The position numbers and the translations under genes were made by a program. Positions 31,274 to 34,161 of a stretch of 34,161 bases of DNA are shown here, in pieces. Each line of letters starts with the position of its first letter. Position 1 is the stretch's first letter. Source of the DNA: CAZART01 sp964487555 (GTDB lineage: Bacteria > Bacteroidota > Rhodothermia > Rhodothermales > VXPQ01). The notes under the pieces were generated by a model. The model saw only the letters and a program-made list of their open reading frames with translations. It had not been told where the DNA came from and ran no database searches. The stretch covers positions 1 through 34,161 of the forward strand of contig CAZART010000054.1 in assembly GCA_964487555.1 (NCBI GenBank), read 5' to 3'.

Positions 31274-32872
31274 CTATTTTTTGCCGTACTCTTCGCCGCC
31301 CATGGGCAGCGGCGCGGTAGGATCGCGCACCGTGCACATGACGGTTGTGCCCCCTTCGACGCCCCCCTGTATCTCGAGGTTCGCCCCGATGATGCGAGCC
31401 CGGTGGTGCATGATACGAACGCCCATCCCACGCGTGTCCTCATCCTGCTCCGCCGGGAAGCCTACGCCGTCGTCATGAATACGGAGTCGGATCTGCCGGT
31501 TGCCCCCTGCGAGGCTGATCTTCACGTGTTGCGCCTTGCCGTGCTTCACGGCATTGCTTACGGACTCCTGCGCAATGCGGTAGAGATGGGTGGCCATGGA
31601 ATTGTCGTGGATGAGCACCTTGCCGAGCTCTTCGAAGGAGCATCGAACGCCGAACAGACGCTCTGCGCCGCTTGCCAGCCTGCCCAGGGCGGAGCGGAGG
31701 CCGTTCGCCTCCAGATCGACAGGAACGAGACCGCGCGCGAGACCGCGCGCGAATTCGTCCGCCTCTTTGATCAGATCTGTGATTTCGACGACCTCCGGCG
31801 CAATCTCCGGATGCGTGTTGCCCAACGTCCGGGCTAGATTCCGGCAGATGAGGCCGATTCCCGTAAGCATTTGCCCGAGCCCATCGTGCAAATCCTGCCC
31901 GATCCGGCGCCGCTCGAGCTCGCTGATGCGCAGGATTTCTTGCTCGAGCTTTCGACGATCGGTGATGTCGCGAACGAGTCCCGTAAACAGGCGGCGATCC
32001 GAAATGTGCACCTCGCTCACCGCGAGATCGAGCGGAAAGGTCGAGCCGTCCTTCCGCCTTCCCACCACCTCGCGACCGATGCCGATGATTTTTCGGCGGC
32101 CGGTCTCCCGGTAGCTTCGGAGATACTCGTCGTGCTCGTCCCGGTACGGCTGCGGCATCAAAATTTCGACGTTCTCACCAATTACCTCGTCGGCATCGTA
32201 GCCGAAAATTCGTTCGGCGGCCGGATTGAATGATTCGATCGTGCCGTATTCGTCGATCGTAATGATGCCGTCGACGGTCGTCTCGAGGACGGTCCGCGCT
32301 CGGGCCTCGCTCTCTCGCAAGGCATCCTCAAACCGCCGTCGCTCGATGGCACCGGCCAATACGTTGGCGACCGCCTGCATGAAGTGGATGTCTTCGTCGG
32401 TGTACGAGCGAGGCTCCGTTGAAAAGGCGCCCAGTACGCCATAAGGCTGCTGTTCTCCGTCGATGACGACGCTGACGCCGCTGCGGATTCCGTGCTCCTC
32501 GAGGATCGGCGACCGTTCGAAGCGCATTTCCTTGGCCGCATCGCCGACGACGACGGGCTCGGCCGCGGCGAGTGTGTAACCGGCCTGGCTCGCTCGATCG
32601 GACGTGATTTCGGCTACGCCCACGACGCCGCCTTTCCAGCCCGTTCCCGCCCTGAGTTGAAAGGTACGGCCGCCGGCGTGCAGGAGGAGCACTGCGCTGA
32701 ATTGAACGTCGAGGCTCTCCGCAACCGAGCGGACCGTCTCGTCCATCAATTCCTGCAGACCGGGGTTCCCCAGTGCATAGAGGCCGAGCCGCGCGACGCG
32801 CGCCTGTTGGTCCGGTCGCGTAGCCAACCGGTCGTCTCGGCCGTTCGGACCTGTATATTCTCGATCAGTCAT
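31274..32872 (-). CDS. GAF-PAS sensor histidine kinase with FixL-like haem-PAS motif
   Basis: The 532-residue soluble kinase has a GAF domain (about 38-178), a PAS domain with PAC (about 185-308), a HisKA_3 dimerisation domain with the phosphoacceptor His329 (RRIGQDLHDGLGQ), and an ATPase domain (N-box SVSNAVKHG, IHDDGVGF, GMGVRIMHHR). The PAS core matches FixL closely: MPQPYRDEHDEYL places His247 where FixL has the proximal haem His, and KIIGIGREVVGRRKDGS places Arg267 at the distal Arg. Haem and O2 or NO sensing is likely but not proven. There is no transmembrane segment. The start at 32872 fits; the long upstream frame to 33019 is a shadow. It is followed by its response regulator, and an unknown gene lies 43 bases upstream. 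Confidence 0.93.
   Translation of the reverse strand: MTDREYTGPNGRDDRLATRPDQQARVARLGLYALGNPGLQELMDETVRSVAESLDVQFSAVLLLHAGGRTFQLRAGTGWKGGVVGVAEITSDRASQAGYTLAAAEPVVVGDAAKEMRFERSPILEEHGIRSGVSVVIDGEQQPYGVLGAFSTEPRSYTDEDIHFMQAVANVLAGAIERRRFEDALRESEARARTVLETTVDGIITIDEYGTIESFNPAAERIFGYDADEVIGENVEILMPQPYRDEHDEYLRSYRETGRRKIIGIGREVVGRRKDGSTFPLDLAVSEVHISDRRLFTGLVRDITDRRKLEQEILRISELERRRIGQDLHDGLGQMLTGIGLICRNLARTLGNTHPEIAPEVVEITDLIKEADEFARGLARGLVPVDLEANGLRSALGRLASGAERLFGVRCSFEELGKVLIHDNSMATHLYRIAQESVSNAVKHGKAQHVKISLAGGNRQIRLRIHDDGVGFPAEQDEDTRGMGVRIMHHRARIIGANLEIQGGVEGGTTVMCTVRDPTAPLPMGGEEYGKK
31727..31750. repeat. 12-bp tandem duplication inside the kinase gene
   Basis: GAGACCGCGCGC occurs twice head to tail at 31727-31738 and 31739-31750. 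It encodes the ARGLARGL stretch near residues 376-383 of the kinase. Most HisKA_3 kinases have one ARGL here, preceded by a similar but different helix, so this may be natural sequence rather than an insertion. The reading frame is kept. Confidence 0.6.
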
Positions 32873-32915
32873 GGAGCAAAAGGCGTCTTTACACGTGCGC
32901 AGCGGCCGCCACGTG

Positions 32916-33590
32916 TCAGCCCAGCGGCTCCCAGACCGGTTCGTCACCCGGGACGCGTACCCGCGCACGCGGCTCGTCGACACGATCGAAACCTCCGGCG
33001 GCCTCGCGTCTGCCGGCATGATCCGACAGCTTCAATAATTCCTCCCTCATGGCACTCAACTTGTGCAGAATACACTCGGTAAGAAAGACGACCGCCTCGT
33101 CGATGCGCATCTTCGTTTGACAGGCCGATAGCGAGATGGTCACCATTCGGCCGGATGCAGCTTTCGACGAGCTCTCGATCAACTCCATGTTAACGGCCAT
33201 CCCGAGTAGCTCGTCGAGAGCCGGCGTGATCGATTGCAAGAATCGATTCGGAGCAGGCGGCGGATCTTCAATGTCAAGGCGGTGGTTCGGATCGCGGTTC
33301 TCTTCCGCGACGGCCTTCAGGACCGCACGCACGTCGTCGCTTCGCCTTTGAACGCCACGCTGTCGCAGGAAGCCGCGTTCGGGGTCGGTTTCATCCGCCT
33401 TCAGATTCCAGGATCGGCCTCGCAACATCCCCATGAGGAAAGTGCGAGCCTGACCATAGGGGAAGCGGTGACGCTTCGTACCTTGCACGATCGTGACGAA
33501 ATCCCCGGTGATGTGGCAAGCGTCGATGAGGTCATCCGCTAGAAGTTGATCGAGCAGGTCGCCTACCGAAAGATCGCGGGTGGAATCCAT
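32916..33590 (-). CDS. Soluble protein of unknown function upstream of the two-component pair
   Basis: The 224-residue protein has no signal peptide or membrane segment and no family I can name. The N-terminal part reads MDSTRDLSVGDLLDQLLADD and has a region of basic residues (QGTKRHRFPYGQARTFLMGM). A middle part (DDVRAVLKAVAEENRDPNHRL) and a helical region (about 165-195; DEAVVFLTECILHKLSAMREELLKL) follow. It ends with a polar tail. It lies 43 bases upstream of the sensor kinase on the same strand and could be part of that operon; this is the only hint of its role. GC-rich third positions support it as a real gene. Confidence 0.6.
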   Translation of the reverse strand: MDSTRDLSVGDLLDQLLADDLIDACHITGDFVTIVQGTKRHRFPYGQARTFLMGMLRGRSWNLKADETDPERGFLRQRGVQRRSDDVRAVLKAVAEENRDPNHRLDIEDPPPAPNRFLQSITPALDELLGMAVNMELIESSSKAASGRMVTISLSACQTKMRIDEAVVFLTECILHKLSAMREELLKLSDHAGRREAAGGFDRVDEPRARVRVPGDEPVWEPLG

Positions 33591-33711
33591 AACATACGGT
33601 GGTGGCTCGGTGGTCTACTTCAAGATCTCGTACCCCCCGCCCAATCGCAAGCGCCCGCGCCCGCCGTGGTACGAAGTCGCCGAATTGTCATGATGATGTC
33701 GACGGCCGCGT

Positions 33712-34161
33712 TCAGCGATTCCTGCCCGTCGTACCCCGCTCGTCTTTTTCAAAGAGGATGCTGAGGACCAAAACGAAGCCGCATGCCGCCGCGCCCAGGA
33801 ATAGAATCATCGCGATGCCCGGATATCCTAGAATCGTGAACTCGGTGTCTACACGCATCATCAGGGCGGCTCCGAGGATGAGTGACGCGAGCACGACACT
33901 CAGCGACACGCGATTGGCAATCGCGTGCAGATTGCGCAATAGGCGGATCTCGTCGAACGACTGCACCTTGATCTCGAATTCATTGTGAGCGAGCGAGCGG
34001 AACAGGGCGTTCATTCGCGACGGAAGCTGCTGCACGAGCTCGTTCAACTCCAATACCATCGAAAAGACATGTCCCGGCGACATCTTCTTGAACATCCGCT
34101 GCCGCATGATCGAATCGGCGTGCTTCTTTACGAGCCGATTCGGGTTGAATTCGGGGGCCAG
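33712..34161 (-). CDS. UbiB/ABC1-family kinase-like protein, C-terminal part (partial)
   Basis: The frame runs off the right edge and 149 residues are visible. From the edge it reads LAPEFNPNRLVKKHADSIMRQ, then FKKMSPGHVFSMVLELNELVQQLP. After an amphipathic stretch (FEIKVQSFDEIRLLRNLHAIANRV) come two C-terminal transmembrane helices, ALMMRV and the FLGAAACGFVLVLSILF segment. This is the characteristic end of the UbiB/ABC1/AarF atypical-kinase family found in quinone biosynthesis and membrane lipid processes. The kinase core, with its KxGQ motif, lies outside the window. An internal ATG at 34107 is not the start. Confidence 0.82.
   Translation of the reverse strand: MAPEFNPNRLVKKHADSIMRQRMFKKMSPGHVFSMVLELNELVQQLPSRMNALFRSLAHNEFEIKVQSFDEIRLLRNLHAIANRVSLSVVLASLILGAALMMRVDTEFTILGYPGIAMILFLGAAACGFVLVLSILFEKDERGTTGRNR

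Noticed and set aside
33546..33764. Small forward frame of 72 residues near the right end
   Set aside because: It overlaps the starts and ends of two better-supported reverse genes, has no ribosome-binding site and a random-looking composition.

Overview
The window is about 34 kb of GC-rich chromosome, probably from a metagenome scaffold of a Rhodothermales-like or other Bacteroidota-type bacterium. This placement is an inference. It rests on a TonB-dependent receptor with an N-terminal carboxypeptidase-regulatory-like domain, two roughly 800-residue double-FtsX permeases with no ATPase beside them, a family of small secreted YceI proteins, a Bacteroidota-style persulfide/sulfur operon, and the rarity of strong Shine-Dalgarno sequences. 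I see no insertion sequence, phage gene, CRISPR array or rRNA. No gene-free stretch exceeds 300 bases. A 100-N scaffold gap at 6252-6351 is flanked by an identical 55-bp sequence on both sides and is most likely an assembly artefact.

Layout. 1-1.5 kb: the 3' end of an unidentified gene, a secreted three-domain Ig-like protein, and tRNA-Leu(GAG) with a strong terminator. 1.7-9.6 kb: a TonB-dependent receptor, two alpha/beta hydrolases (one secreted), a rhodanese lipoprotein, a membrane fatty acid hydroxylase/sterol desaturase-family protein, a small outer-membrane barrel and an AHL-lactonase-like metallo-hydrolase. 9.6-14.7 kb: a divergent pair of FtsX/MacB-type permeases of equal length. 14.8-16.5 kb: a secreted pair, an M12B-like zinc protease lipoprotein followed 20 bp later by an S1/P1 nuclease. 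16.6-22.0 kb: a two-module VOC dioxygenase, a tandem universal stress protein, two YceI proteins, a PAS-fragment/membrane protein and an APH-like/P-loop kinase.

22.1-28.3 kb is the most coherent functional block. An ArsR-type repressor, with a lactate-dehydrogenase-like enzyme behind it, diverges from a five-gene operon: two half-size YeeE/YedE sulfur transporters, a persulfide dioxygenase-rhodanese fusion, a SulP anion permease whose start overlaps the preceding stop by 4 bases, and a thioredoxin. The order suggests import of thiosulfate or polysulfide sulfur, oxidation of persulfide to sulfite and thiosulfate, anion movement by SulP, and thiol reduction, all under a thiol-sensing repressor.

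28.4-34.2 kb: small reverse-strand genes (two may be one frameshifted gene), a phospholipase D/cardiolipin synthase-like enzyme, and a NarL-type two-component system whose sensor has a GAF domain and a PAS domain carrying the FixL haem-site motif. An unknown soluble protein sits just upstream, and the C-terminus of a UbiB/ABC1 kinase runs off the right edge. The sensor, the tandem Usp and the Rv2004c-like kinase together recall the gene classes of the mycobacterial DosR hypoxia regulon; that parallel is a hypothesis only.
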